64,000 bases of DNA from Sulfurimicrobium sp. (GCA_030652035.1 JAUSBJ010000039.1:1-64000); one strand, 5' to 3'; shown: positions 21,750 to 30,757, numbered from the stretch's first letter. Made by a program: numbers and translations. The notes: generated by a model from the sequence alone, not told the origin.

Positions 21750-22997
21750 TTAATGGGTTGGATTATCAGGCGGCAGCTCTCGCTTGTCCACATCCCCAAG
21801 CGCCCTGAAGGAACGCCACAGCGCCAGATCGTAAGCGATCTTGAGCAAACCACAGGCCACCAGCGGCGCTGCCAGCCAGCCGGCTGCGAATAACGCACCG
21901 CCCAGGGAGGGACTGAGCGCTGAAGCAAGACTGCGCGGCACCGCGGTGAAGCTGGCCGCGGCAGCCCGCTCCGGCGGCGTCACCACCGCCATCACAAAAG
22001 CCGAACGGGTCGGCACGTCCATCTGCGACAGGGCCGCGCGCAGCAGCAGCAAGCCCAGCGCCAGGGGCAGGCTGGATGCCAGCGCGGCCAGAATCAGGCA
22101 GATGCTGGCGGGAATATGGGTGAAGACCATGGTGTTGAGCAGGCCGATGCGCCGGGCCAGCAGGGGTGCCGCCAGCTGCGAGGCGGCAGTCAGCAGGCCT
22201 GCCCAGAAAAAGAAGGCCCCGGCAGCGGAAAGCGACAGGCCAAAACGCTGGAACAGCCACAAGGCCAGCAGCGAATTGACCACCAGCCCCCCGGCAAAGG
22301 CATCGACCGAGAACAGGGCCGCGAGGCGCAGCACGATGCCACGTGACGCGACCAGTGGCGCCGGTGGGGCCGGAAGCTCATGGTGCGGCGGTTGCGGCAA
22401 GCGCAGATAAAGCAGCCAGACAGCCAGTCCGGCCATGGCATACAGCACGAACATGCCACGCAAAGCAGTCAGCCGGTCTACCCCGTAAACAGCCAGTCCA
22501 TCCGGAATCGCTGCGGCCAGCGCCCCCAGCGCGCCGCACAGGGCGCCGGTCAGGCTGTAACGCGCAAACAGGGCGGTGCGGGCATCGCCCTCTGCCGCTT
22601 CCGCCAGGCGGGCATGCTCCAGCGGCAAAAAAACACTGACATCGCCCGAACTGGGATTGAGCGTGCCGACAAAGGCAATCAGGAGCAGCGGCCAGAACGT
22701 CGAAAGGCCGGCGAAGCCGGCCCCGGTTGCCGTCATCAGCAAGGCGGCGGCAAGCAGCAGACGGCGGGAATGGAAACGATGGCCCCAGGCGCCCACCGCC
22801 AGGGTGGCCAACGCCGAGCCCAGCAATGTCGCGGTGCTGAGCAGGCCCACCGTCCAGACATCGAGGCCCAGCGCCAGCAAATAGGCGGGCAGGAGCACCG
22901 CCACATAGCCGTCCGTGAATGCGCGCAGGGCGCGGGCCAGCAGCAGGGAAAGTACTGAACGGTCCACGCCCGCCGGCAGGATGAGACGCGCGATCAT
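21750..22997 (-). CDS. Major facilitator superfamily transporter
   Basis: 415 residues, about twelve membrane helices. It begins directly with ILPAGVDRSVLSLLLARALRAFTDGYVAVLLPAYLLALG; the inter-helix loop motif between helices 2 and 3 appears as GAWGHRFHSRRLLL. The C-terminal half includes VPTRSAFVMAVVTPPERAAAASFTAVPRS, as in many efflux-type MFS proteins. The substrate is unknown. The downstream neighbours are the small PP0621-like gene and pilSR, on the same strand with a 21-base gap. Confidence 0.8.
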   Translation of the reverse strand: MIARLILPAGVDRSVLSLLLARALRAFTDGYVAVLLPAYLLALGLDVWTVGLLSTATLLGSALATLAVGAWGHRFHSRRLLLAAALLMTATGAGFAGLSTFWPLLLIAFVGTLNPSSGDVSVFLPLEHARLAEAAEGDARTALFARYSLTGALCGALGALAAAIPDGLAVYGVDRLTALRGMFVLYAMAGLAVWLLYLRLPQPPHHELPAPPAPLVASRGIVLRLAALFSVDAFAGGLVVNSLLALWLFQRFGLSLSAAGAFFFWAGLLTAASQLAAPLLARRIGLLNTMVFTHIPASICLILAALASSLPLALGLLLLRAALSQMDVPTRSAFVMAVVTPPERAAAASFTAVPRSLASALSPSLGGALFAAGWLAAPLVACGLLKIAYDLALWRSFRALGDVDKRELPPDNPTH

Positions 22998-23030
22998 TTC
23001 AGTCCGACGAACCCGAACGGGTGTCTACAC

Positions 23031-23372
23031 CTAATCAGCAGGCAATGTCACTCGCGTGTTCACCGTGTCGCCCCCCGCCGCCTTCCAGCCTTCGATGCCG
23101 CCTTCAATGAAGCGGGCGCGGTAGCCTTTAGCCTGCAGGGCATCCACCACGGCATCGCTGATGGCGCGGCCGCGCATGCAGTAAAGCACCACTTCGCGGT
23201 TCATGGGGACTTTACCGGCCCAGGCCTCGATCGAATCCGGGTCGCACCAGTTAGCGCCCAGGATTTTTTCGTGCGAGGCATCGAAGTCGCTTTTGCGGCG
23301 CACATCGAGCAATGCCACGGCAGTTGAATTTCTCAATTTTTTGAAATCGGCAGGGGAAATCGTGCGGTCCAT
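23031..23372 (-). CDS. Rhodanese-domain protein of the chromate module
   Basis: 113 residues from ATG 23372, preceded by AAGGAG at seven bases; a TTG two codons earlier is less likely. Single rhodanese domain with the active cysteine C65 in YCMRGRAISD. Rhodaneses transfer sulfane sulfur, for example thiosulfate to cyanide or a thiol. It lies 12 bases after chrA on the same strand. Rhodanese-like genes (some called chrE) accompany chrBA in several bacteria and may act on chromium-thiol adducts, but that role is tentative. Confidence 0.82.
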   Translation of the reverse strand: MDRTISPADFKKLRNSTAVALLDVRRKSDFDASHEKILGANWCDPDSIEAWAGKVPMNREVVLYCMRGRAISDAVVDALQAKGYRARFIEGGIEGWKAAGGDTVNTRVTLPAD

Positions 23373-23384
23373 GCTCAAGCTCCT

Positions 23385-24734
23385 TCAGGAAACAGCCAAA
23401 GTGTAAATCAATCCCAGCACCGCGCAAGCGCCGATCACTTTCATGATGTCGGCCTTGTATTTCCACAGGGCCACGAAAGATGCGATGGCGATGACCACCG
23501 AAAGCCAATCAAAGGCGCCGGAGAAAGGTGCTTCCGCCGTCCCCTGCGGCCAGAAGGCATGCCAGGCGAAGAACACCGCAAGGTTGACGATCACACCCAC
23601 CACGGCGGCCGTGATGCCGGTGAGCGGCGCGGTGAACCTGAGTTCCCCGCGCGTCGCTTCCACCAGCGGACCGCCGGCCAGAATGAACATGAAGGAAGGC
23701 AGAAAGGTAAAGAAGGTTGCCACCGCAGCACCCGCCAGTCCGCCGACAATGGCGTTGCCGCCGAATACCTCCTTGCTCACGCCGCCCAGGTAGCCGACCC
23801 AGGTCACGATCATGATCAAGGGCCCCGGCGTGGTTTCGCCCAGCGCCAGGCCATCCATCATCTGCGGGCCGGTGAGCCAGCCGAAGTGTTCCACCCCGCC
23901 CTGGTACACATAAGGCAGCACCGCGTAGGCCCCGCCTATGGTGAGGAACGCAGCCTTGGTAAAGAACTCGCCCATATTGTAGAGGTCGGGTACGCCTTGC
24001 AGCGCCAGCATCGCCCCCAGCCAGACCAGGAAGAAAATCCCGACGATAACAGCCAACCTGCCCCAGGTGAAACGGGCATGGGCGGGCGGGGGCGTGTCGT
24101 CGTCGATGATGGCCGGGCCGTACGTCTTGCCGGACGAACCGTGGCCGCCGCCGGCCTTGAATTTGCCCGGCAGGAACTTGCCGCCGATGGCGCCCAGGAT
24201 CGCGGCCGCCAGCACGATCCACGGAAAATCGATCTTGAAATACAGAATCCCGATGAAGGACAAGGCCGCCATCCCCCACAACACCTCGTTCTTGAGCGCC
24301 CGGCTGCCGATGCGCCAGGCGGCAAACAGCACGACCGCCACGACCGCGGGCTTGATGGCGTAAAAAACCCCCTGCACCACCGGCACGTGGCCATAGTTGA
24401 GATACAGCCCCGCCAAGAGCGAGAGCAGCACAAAGGCCGGAAGGAAAAACATCACCCCGGCGACGATGGCGCCGCGCACCCCATGCATCAGCCAGCTGAT
24501 GTAAATGGCCAATTGAGTGGCTTCCGGACCAGGCAGAAGCATGCAGTAGTTGAGCGCATGCAGGTAACGGTGCTCTGAAATCCAGCGGCGCTTTTCCACC
24601 AGTTCCTGGTGCATCATGGCAATCTGCCCGGCGGGGCCGCCGAAGCTGATGAAGCCGAGTTTCAGCCAGTACTTGAACGCATCGCCGAGCGAAACCGGCG
24701 CGGGCGGAGGAAATTTTTCCCTATTGTCATGCAT
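23385..24734 (-). CDS. chrA: Chromate efflux transporter ChrA
   Basis: 449 residues, two homologous CHR domains, about ten to twelve helices. The N-terminal half has FGGPAGQIAMMHQELVEKRRWISE and LPGPEATQLAIYISWL; the second half repeats the theme in FLTIGGAYAVLPYVYQGGVE and LGETTPGPLIMIVTWVGYLGG. It exports chromate from the cytoplasm using the proton motive force. Directly abuts chrB, whose stop codon is at 24735. Confidence 0.93.
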   Translation of the reverse strand: MHDNREKFPPPAPVSLGDAFKYWLKLGFISFGGPAGQIAMMHQELVEKRRWISEHRYLHALNYCMLLPGPEATQLAIYISWLMHGVRGAIVAGVMFFLPAFVLLSLLAGLYLNYGHVPVVQGVFYAIKPAVVAVVLFAAWRIGSRALKNEVLWGMAALSFIGILYFKIDFPWIVLAAAILGAIGGKFLPGKFKAGGGHGSSGKTYGPAIIDDDTPPPAHARFTWGRLAVIVGIFFLVWLGAMLALQGVPDLYNMGEFFTKAAFLTIGGAYAVLPYVYQGGVEHFGWLTGPQMMDGLALGETTPGPLIMIVTWVGYLGGVSKEVFGGNAIVGGLAGAAVATFFTFLPSFMFILAGGPLVEATRGELRFTAPLTGITAAVVGVIVNLAVFFAWHAFWPQGTAEAPFSGAFDWLSVVIAIASFVALWKYKADIMKVIGACAVLGLIYTLAVS

Positions 24735-25718
24735 TTACTTCCCCTCTCCCGAATAAACCGCATATAAATCATCGAAAATCCTGGCGGCATCGCCCAACAA
24801 CGCGTCGTCGTCCACGCAACGCTTGCGCAAACCACCCAACACCATTTCCACTCCCGCGGCTTCCGCCACCGGCATGCCGCCCACATCCAGGTTATGCACC
24901 AACGACCCCAGCTTCGCCAACGCAGGGTCAGCCTCCAGGCTGAAGCTTGCCAGCAGCACCTCGAACGACACCCAATGGCCGACATGGGTAAATTCCGCGC
25001 CATCAAAATCGAAACCCAAAGCCTCCGGCGGACAATCCTCCGGTTTTTCCAGCCACAGGAAACGGGCATCACGATCTATGAAACGTCGGATCAGCCAAGC
25101 GCTGGCCATGCGATCCACCCACAGATGCTTGCGCGTGGCCCATACGCGCTGCTGGTATTCAGCCACTTCGCGCCGCTTCACCTCGCCACCTCCAGCTTGC
25201 GGCTCATCCGCGGCAAGACTGGCAAAAAAGGCCGCCTCCGCCTGCGCCAGCATGGCGTCGGCTTCCACCTTGCCGCTACTCGAAAAATAATCCAGCGTCA
25301 CCAGCGCCTCGAAATCCCGCGATAAAGCCTTAAGTTGACGCCGCCCGGCTGTCGCATCCAGCGTCCCGAGGGTGGCAATGAATTCGTTTATGCGCTCCAT
25401 CAGTTTGTGATAGTCGTCACTGCGATCGAACAAGCCCTGAAAATCGGTCTTTTCTTCTACAGAGGGATTGGCCACATTCAACAGGTAAGCATTACCCCCG
25501 CCCTGTTTTATCTCTTCCGCATGCATGCGTAGCGCCTGACGCAATCCACGCCCGGCAGGCAGCAAGTAAACACCATCGCGCAATACGGCACACCCCAGCG
25601 CCTTGGTCGCGCGCCAGATGCGCATGCGCAAGGTTGCATTGGAAGCAGGCAGGCTGACCACAAGAACCAGCCATTTGTCTGTGCTATAAGAAGAAGGCCT
25701 CAAGATTGTCCGCCACAA
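24735..25718 (-). CDS. chrB: Chromate resistance protein ChrB
   Basis: Up to 327 residues; the start is uncertain (TTG 25718 opens the frame, homologues begin near WLVLVVSLP). The N-terminal part (RMRIWRATKALGCAVLRDGVYLLP) and the C-terminal chromate-resistance domain (WATRKHLWVDRMASAWLIRRFIDRDARFLW) match ChrB. In studied systems ChrB is a chromate-sensing regulator of the chr operon. It is first in a chrB-chrA-rhodanese operon. A 24-base near-palindrome lies just upstream of its start and could be its operator. Confidence 0.88.
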   Translation of the reverse strand: MWRTILRPSSYSTDKWLVLVVSLPASNATLRMRIWRATKALGCAVLRDGVYLLPAGRGLRQALRMHAEEIKQGGGNAYLLNVANPSVEEKTDFQGLFDRSDDYHKLMERINEFIATLGTLDATAGRRQLKALSRDFEALVTLDYFSSSGKVEADAMLAQAEAAFFASLAADEPQAGGGEVKRREVAEYQQRVWATRKHLWVDRMASAWLIRRFIDRDARFLWLEKPEDCPPEALGFDFDGAEFTHVGHWVSFEVLLASFSLEADPALAKLGSLVHNLDVGGMPVAEAAGVEMVLGGLRKRCVDDDALLGDAARIFDDLYAVYSGEGK

Positions 25719-25731
25719 AATTATTTAAATT

Positions 25732-25755
25732 ATTGTTACACATATATGTAGCAAT
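25732..25755. promoter_or_regulatory. Near-palindrome upstream of chrB and the SulP operon
   Basis: ATTGTTACA-CATATA-TGTAGCAAT reads as a 24-base imperfect dyad in an AT-rich divergent intergenic region, 14 bases upstream of the chrB frame. Only two symmetric base pairs mismatch. It could be an operator for ChrB or for a regulator of the divergent carbon-uptake genes. Confidence 0.4.
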
Positions 25756-25822
25756 ATGAACATATTTTAAATGCGGCCTCTTTCATTAATAGCATAAACA
25801 TCTGTAAAATCAGCGCCCACAT

Positions 25823-25848
25823 AGAAAATCAGCAAATTCTAATTTTCT
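25823..25848. promoter_or_regulatory. AT-rich dyad before the SulP gene
   Basis: AGAAAAT and ATTTTCT are complementary, separated by 12 bases, and lie 46 bases before the SulP start. The spacing would suit a LysR-type regulator, and CbbR is the natural suspect in an autotroph, but no consensus match is claimed. Confidence 0.25.
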
Positions 25849-25893
25849 GACTCTGCAATTTAGTCTATTTCTTAATGCTCTTTAGGATCCATC

Positions 25894-27684
25894 TTGGAAA
25901 ATTGCCCCTCCTGTAAACTCTGGCTCTTCCGCGTCCTCCCTTTCCTGCGCTGGTGGCCGATGGTCAACAAGGCCTCCAACAAGGCCGATCTGATCTCCGG
26001 CATTACAGGGGCCATGATCGTTTTGCCACAAGGCGTAGCTTTCGCAACCATCGCGGGCATGCCGCCCGAATACGGCCTTTACGCCGCCATGGTGCCGGCG
26101 ATCATCGCCGCCCTGTTCGGTTCGAGCTGGCACCTGGTTTCCGGACCCACCACTGCGATTTCGATTGCAGTGTTTGCCGCCATGAGTCCACTGGCCGAAC
26201 CGGGTTCTCCCCAATTCGTCAGCATGGTGTTGACCCTGACCTTTCTCACCGGGCTGTTCCAGCTGATTCTGGGGCTGGCGCGCATGGGCGTGCTGGTCAA
26301 CTTCATTTCGCACACCGTGGTGATCGGCTTTACAGCAGGTGCGGCAATGCTGATTGCCGCGAGCCAGGTCAAGAGCTTTTTTGGCATTGCAATCGAGCGC
26401 GGCGCACACTTCCATATCGTGATCGAACAGTTGATTCTGCAGATCGGCCACCTCAATCCCTACGTCACGACAGTCGGCGCCATCACGCTGGCGACAGGCA
26501 TTCTGGCCAGAAAATTCATCCCCAAATTCCCCTACATGATCGTCGCGATGGTGGTTGGCAGTATCGTGGCTTATCTGATCAACCTGGAATTCGGCGTGGA
26601 GGTCACCAAGATCAAGACGGTAGGCGCACTGCCCGCCCATCTGCCACCGCTGTCCCTGCCCGACCTTTCCTACTCCACCATCCATAAGGTGCTGTTCCCG
26701 GCGCTGGTTGTCACCATGCTGGCCCTGACCGAGGCGGTTTCCATTTCCCGTGCCATCGCCACCAAATCGGAACAGCGCATTGACGGCAATCAGGAATTCA
26801 TTGGCCAGGGGCTGGCCAACGTAGTCGGCAGCTTTTTTTCCGGCTACGCCTCCTGCGGTTCATTCAACCGTAGTGGCGTCAACTACGCCTCCGGTGCGCA
26901 AACGCCGCTGGCAACCGTTTATGCCTCGATTTTCCTGGTACTGATCCTGCTGCTGGTCGCGCCACTCGCCTCCTACCTGCCGAATGCTGCCATGGCAGGC
27001 ATCCTGTTCCTGGTGGCCTGGAGCCTGATCGACTTCCACCACATCGCCTCCATCGGCAAGACCAGCAAGGCTGAAACCGTGGTGCTGTGGGTTACCCTGA
27101 TCGGCACCCTGATCGACCTCGAGAAGGGCATTTTCTTTGGCATCCTGCTCTCGCTTACGCTCTACCTGTACCGCGTGTCCCGCCCTGCGATTGACCCGGT
27201 AGTGCCTGCCAAGGAAGAAGGCGCCTATCACTTCGTGGATGCCCACGGCTATCACGAATGCCCCCAGTTCCGCATCGTGCGCATCAACGGCGCCGTCTTC
27301 TTCGGCGCGGTTGACTACGTGCAGAGCGGCCTGACCCAGATCGATGAAGCCAACCCGGATCAGAAAACCGTCATGATCGTGGCCAGCGGCATCAATTTCG
27401 TCGATGTGGCCGGGGCGGAAATGCTGGCCCAGGAAGCCAGGAGAAGAAGAAAGATGGGCGGCGGCCTGTATTTTTACCGCTGCAAGGATTCCATCTATAA
27501 ATTCCTGCGCAAATCCGACAAACTCGACGACATCGGCGAGGGCGGCTTCTTTCCCGCCATGTCGAACTGGATTCACCCGATCTACGACACGCTCAATCCT
27601 GAAATCTGCCGCACCTGCAAATACCGCATTTTCAGCGAATGCCAGAAGCGTCTGCCGGGCGGCGAACTGAGAGCAGAACAATGA
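25894..27684 (+). CDS. SulP-family anion transporter, candidate bicarbonate importer
   Basis: 596 residues from TTG 25894 with AGGA seven bases before. This start keeps the LPFLRWWPMVNKA segment conserved in SulP proteins. A fourteen-helix SulP core (KADLISGITGAMIVLPQGVAFATIAGMPPEYGLYAAMVP) is followed by a C-terminal STAS domain (~445-560) with ASGINFVDVAGAEML. An extra Cys-containing tail (EICRTCKYRIFSEC) may bind metal. SulP proteins carry sulfate, bicarbonate and other anions. The gene overlaps the next one, a carbonic anhydrase, by four bases (ATGA), and the DabA locus follows, so bicarbonate is the most likely substrate. Sulfate remains possible. Confidence 0.88.
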   Translation: MENCPSCKLWLFRVLPFLRWWPMVNKASNKADLISGITGAMIVLPQGVAFATIAGMPPEYGLYAAMVPAIIAALFGSSWHLVSGPTTAISIAVFAAMSPLAEPGSPQFVSMVLTLTFLTGLFQLILGLARMGVLVNFISHTVVIGFTAGAAMLIAASQVKSFFGIAIERGAHFHIVIEQLILQIGHLNPYVTTVGAITLATGILARKFIPKFPYMIVAMVVGSIVAYLINLEFGVEVTKIKTVGALPAHLPPLSLPDLSYSTIHKVLFPALVVTMLALTEAVSISRAIATKSEQRIDGNQEFIGQGLANVVGSFFSGYASCGSFNRSGVNYASGAQTPLATVYASIFLVLILLLVAPLASYLPNAAMAGILFLVAWSLIDFHHIASIGKTSKAETVVLWVTLIGTLIDLEKGIFFGILLSLTLYLYRVSRPAIDPVVPAKEEGAYHFVDAHGYHECPQFRIVRINGAVFFGAVDYVQSGLTQIDEANPDQKTVMIVASGINFVDVAGAEMLAQEARRRRKMGGGLYFYRCKDSIYKFLRKSDKLDDIGEGGFFPAMSNWIHPIYDTLNPEICRTCKYRIFSECQKRLPGGELRAEQ

Positions 27685-28241
27685 TCCGAAAAAACCCCAG
27701 CGGCGATTTACCCTCCATCCACGAATCGGCTTATGTGGACAACACCGCGATTCTCTGCGGCAAGATCATTGTCGAGGAAAACGTCTTCATCGGCCCCTAC
27801 GCAGTCATTCGCGCCGATGAAGTCAACGAACAGGGTGAAATGGACCCGATCATCATCGGCGCCAACTCCAATATTCAGGATGGCGTAGTCATTCATTCCA
27901 AGGCAGGCGGCCTGGTAAAGATCGGCAAAAACACCTCCATTGCCCATCGTTCCATCGTGCATGGGCCATGCGTCGTGGGAGAAAACGTATTCATTGGATT
28001 CAATTCGGTGCTATTCGACTGCGTGATTGGAAACGGTTCAGTGGTTCGGCACAATTCAGTGATTGAACACTGCGAAGTGCCCGAAAGTTTTTACATCCCA
28101 TCCACCACGAACATTCATTCCAACCAGGAACTTGGCAATATCTCTCAAGTATCGGCACAGGCCAGCGAATTTTCCGAGTCCGTGCTGAAGGCCAACCTCG
28201 AACTGGTGAAAGGATACAAAAAACTTCAGAACGAGTTCTGA
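27681..28241 (+). CDS. Gamma-class carbonic anhydrase, CcmM N-domain type
   Basis: 186 residues from ATG 27681, overlapping the SulP stop as ATGA. Left-handed beta-helix of hexapeptide repeats. The expected zinc ligands are H72 (GVVIHSK), H89 and H94 (SIAHRSIVHGP). Supporting catalytic residues R44 and D46 (VIRADE) and Q66 (NIQDG) match gamma carbonic anhydrases. The FIGFNSVLFDCVIG segment resembles the N-terminal domain of cyanobacterial CcmM, but the RuBisCO-like repeats of CcmM are missing. It would interconvert CO2 and bicarbonate as a trimer. Coupling to SulP suggests it works on the imported bicarbonate or helps retain carbon inside the cell. Confidence 0.88.
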   Translation: MIRKNPSGDLPSIHESAYVDNTAILCGKIIVEENVFIGPYAVIRADEVNEQGEMDPIIIGANSNIQDGVVIHSKAGGLVKIGKNTSIAHRSIVHGPCVVGENVFIGFNSVLFDCVIGNGSVVRHNSVIEHCEVPESFYIPSTTNIHSNQELGNISQVSAQASEFSESVLKANLELVKGYKKLQNEF

Positions 28242-28376
28242 CCGCTGCAATGCACTTGATTAAGCCTGCAAGCCTCCGTTGAACAGAGACGGAGGGTGCG
28301 GCTGTTACTGTGGTACCGCGCAAAACTGAACACATTTCAGGACAAATGTCTCCATAAAGTGTTTCTATCACCCGAC

Positions 28377-28405
28377 TTGATTTACGCTGTTATGATTTGA
28401 ATAAT
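28377..28405 (+). promoter_or_regulatory. Possible sigma-70 promoter before the second SulP gene
   Basis: TTGATT (28377-28382), a 17-base spacer, then AATAAT (28400-28405), 69 bases before the ATG at 28474. This is a reasonable match to -35/-10 elements in a 232-base gap, so the genes from 28474 onward may have their own promoter. Confidence 0.35.
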
Positions 28406-28473
28406 TAATAACCATAATAATAAGTGGGCTTCGTCCCAAACACTCAGCTTACTGTTTCAATCAGGGAATCCTT

Positions 28474-30591
28474 ATGCATCAGCTAGCTCGATTGCTTCCA
28501 TTCCTGCGCTGGTTTCCGCTGCGCGGTGGAAATGTCAAAGCCGATTTGATCGCCGGCATCACGGTAGCACTGGTTCTGATTCCCCAATCCATGGCCTACG
28601 CCCAGCTCGCCGGGCTGCCTGCCTATTACGGTCTCTATGCCGCCTTCCTGCCCGGCATCATTGCCGCCCTGTGGGGTTCTTCGGCACAGCTCGCCACCGG
28701 GCCGGTGGCGGTGGTCTCCCTGCTAACGGCATCGGGCCTCGCCCCCCTGGCTGCCAGCGGCTCAGATCAGTTCATCGCCCTGGCCATCCTGATGGCGCTG
28801 ATGGTGGGCATCATTCAGCTTGCTCTGGGCGTGTTCAAACTCGGCGTGGTGGTGAATTTCCTTTCCCACCCGGTGGTCGCCGGTTTTACCAATGCCGCCG
28901 CCATCATCATCGGCCTGTCCCAGCTCAACAAGATTTTCGGCGTCTCCATGGGGCGCAGCGAACATTTTATCGTGGATATCTGGGGCGTCCTGCAGCAGGT
29001 AGGTGAAACCCACATCCCCACTTTGATCATGGGCGTGTCCGCCTTCGCCATCATGATGGGGCTGAAAAAATTCGCGCCGAAACTCCCCGGCGTCCTCATC
29101 GCCGTGGCGCTCACCACTATCGTGAGCTGGGCCATCGGCTTCGAGCACAACGGCACGGGCAAGATCGAAACCATCATGAACCCGGAGATCAAGATACTGG
29201 CTACAGAGTTCTCACAGACCGAAGCCAGGATCGACGGACTTAACATGAAGATCAGCAGCCATTCTGCCGAGCTCACCCAGCATCTCAAGCTGGCCAAGGA
29301 AGGCACCCAGAAAAGTGCCGCGCTCAAATACGAAATCGAACTGCTCAAGCTCGAATTGAAAGATGCGGAAGCAGAAAATCGCAAACGGGCCCGCTCCCTG
29401 CGCAAGTTCATTTTCGCCCAGGTGCCCGGCACCGACGGCCAGCCGGCCAGGCTCTACTTAACCTCCCAGGTGCCCGCCAACGAAAAAACCGACGGCTACC
29501 GCTGGCGCATCAAGAAGGTGAGCAAAGGCGAGTTGAAGCTCCTCGGTGGCGGCGAGGTGGTGGGTGCGGTTCCGTCCGGCCTGCCCAAATTCCAGATGCC
29601 GGATTTCCACTGGGACATGATGGTCAGCCTGTTCTCCACCGCACTGGTGATTTCCCTGGTGGGCTTCATGGAAGCCATTTCCATTGCCAAGGCCATGGCC
29701 GCCAAGACCAAGGATCGCATCGACCCCAATCAGGAATTGATCGGCCAGGGTCTCGCCAACATTCTCGGTTCATTGAGCCAGTCCTACCCGGCTTCCGGCT
29801 CCTTCTCGCGCTCGGCGGTGAACCTTAACGCCGGTGCCAGGACCGGCATGTCTTCCGTCTTTACCGGCGCCATCGTGCTGGTCACCCTGATCTTCCTGAC
29901 CCCCCTGCTCTACCATCTGCCCCAGGCCGTGCTGGCGGCAGTGATCATGATGGCGGTCATCGGCCTGGTCAACTTCAAGGCCATCAAGCATGCCTGGCAT
30001 GCCCACAAGCACGATGGCATCGCCGCCATCGTCACCTTCGTCGCCACCCTGGCTTTCGCTCCCCACCTGGACAACGGCATCATGGTGGGCGCGGGTCTTG
30101 CCATCGTGCTTTATCTCTATCGCACCATGAGCCCCCGCGTCGCCATCCTGGGGCGCTACCACGACGGCACCCTGCGGGACGCCAAGATCAGCAATCTGCC
30201 CACCAGCGATTACATCATCGCCATCCGCTATGACGGCTCCCTCTATTTCGCCAACGTGTCCTACTTCGAGGACACCATCCTGGAAGCCGTTTCCAAGGCC
30301 CCCATGGCCAAGCACCTGCTGATCGTGGCAGACGGCATCAACCAGCTCGACGCATCCGGCGAGGAAGTCATCCGCCACATCGTGGAAAGGCTGCGTTCCA
30401 ACGGCATCCGGGTGTGCTTCAGCGGACTGAAGAAGCAGGTCATCGACGTGATGCGCCACACCGGCCTGTTCGACTACATCGGCCAGCCAAACATCTTCCC
30501 GGACGAAAACATGGCCCTCGACAACATCTACGCCGAAGTGCTGGCAGCCGACCCCAACGCTCAGTGCCGCCTGATGATGAAGCGGGCTTAA
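28474..30591 (+). CDS. SulP-family transporter with an internal coiled-coil insertion
   Basis: 705 residues, about 120 longer than usual. The SulP core begins RLLPFLRWFPLRGGNVKADLIAGITVALVLIPQSMAYAQLAGLP. At about residues 236-360 the membrane core is interrupted by a soluble, highly charged coiled-coil segment (QTEARIDGLNMKISSHSAEL, KYEIELLKLELKDAEAENRK) followed by a small folded stretch. The helices then resume at MPDFHWDMMVSLFSTALVISLVGFMEAISIAKA. A STAS domain forms the C-terminus (VADGINQLDASGEEVIRHI). The next genes encode antiporter-like subunits and DabA, so I infer bicarbonate transport. The insert could mediate oligomerisation or docking to the DabA complex. Confidence 0.85.
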   Translation: MHQLARLLPFLRWFPLRGGNVKADLIAGITVALVLIPQSMAYAQLAGLPAYYGLYAAFLPGIIAALWGSSAQLATGPVAVVSLLTASGLAPLAASGSDQFIALAILMALMVGIIQLALGVFKLGVVVNFLSHPVVAGFTNAAAIIIGLSQLNKIFGVSMGRSEHFIVDIWGVLQQVGETHIPTLIMGVSAFAIMMGLKKFAPKLPGVLIAVALTTIVSWAIGFEHNGTGKIETIMNPEIKILATEFSQTEARIDGLNMKISSHSAELTQHLKLAKEGTQKSAALKYEIELLKLELKDAEAENRKRARSLRKFIFAQVPGTDGQPARLYLTSQVPANEKTDGYRWRIKKVSKGELKLLGGGEVVGAVPSGLPKFQMPDFHWDMMVSLFSTALVISLVGFMEAISIAKAMAAKTKDRIDPNQELIGQGLANILGSLSQSYPASGSFSRSAVNLNAGARTGMSSVFTGAIVLVTLIFLTPLLYHLPQAVLAAVIMMAVIGLVNFKAIKHAWHAHKHDGIAAIVTFVATLAFAPHLDNGIMVGAGLAIVLYLYRTMSPRVAILGRYHDGTLRDAKISNLPTSDYIIAIRYDGSLYFANVSYFEDTILEAVSKAPMAKHLLIVADGINQLDASGEEVIRHIVERLRSNGIRVCFSGLKKQVIDVMRHTGLFDYIGQPNIFPDENMALDNIYAEVLAADPNAQCRLMMKRA

Positions 30592-30714
30592 ATCCACGGT
30601 GCAGGGCGAGATAGCGCATCCTGACGGGGTAGGAAAATCCCCCTGGCGGATAGAAAACTCATCGCACCCGGCGCCTCTTTCCTGGCTCTCCCCCGCAAGC
30701 GGGGATGAGCGACA

Positions 30715-30735
30715 GAAACTCGCCATGCGAGTTTC
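30715..30735. repeat. Hairpin in the gap between SulP and the antiporter genes
   Basis: GAAACTCGC-CAT-GCGAGTTTC is a perfect nine-base stem 22 bases before the next start codon. Another hairpin, CCCCGC-AA-GCGGGG, lies at 30691-30704. There is no T run. They may act in mRNA processing or attenuation rather than termination. Confidence 0.4.
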
Positions 30736-30757
30736 ACTTTAAACGCTAGCGCTGCCC

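Noticed and set aside
28310-28365. Imperfect ACACATTT/AAATGT symmetry before the second SulP gene as an insertion-sequence scar
   Set aside because: Only short complementary pieces are visible, with no second end or duplication, so this cannot be separated from chance.
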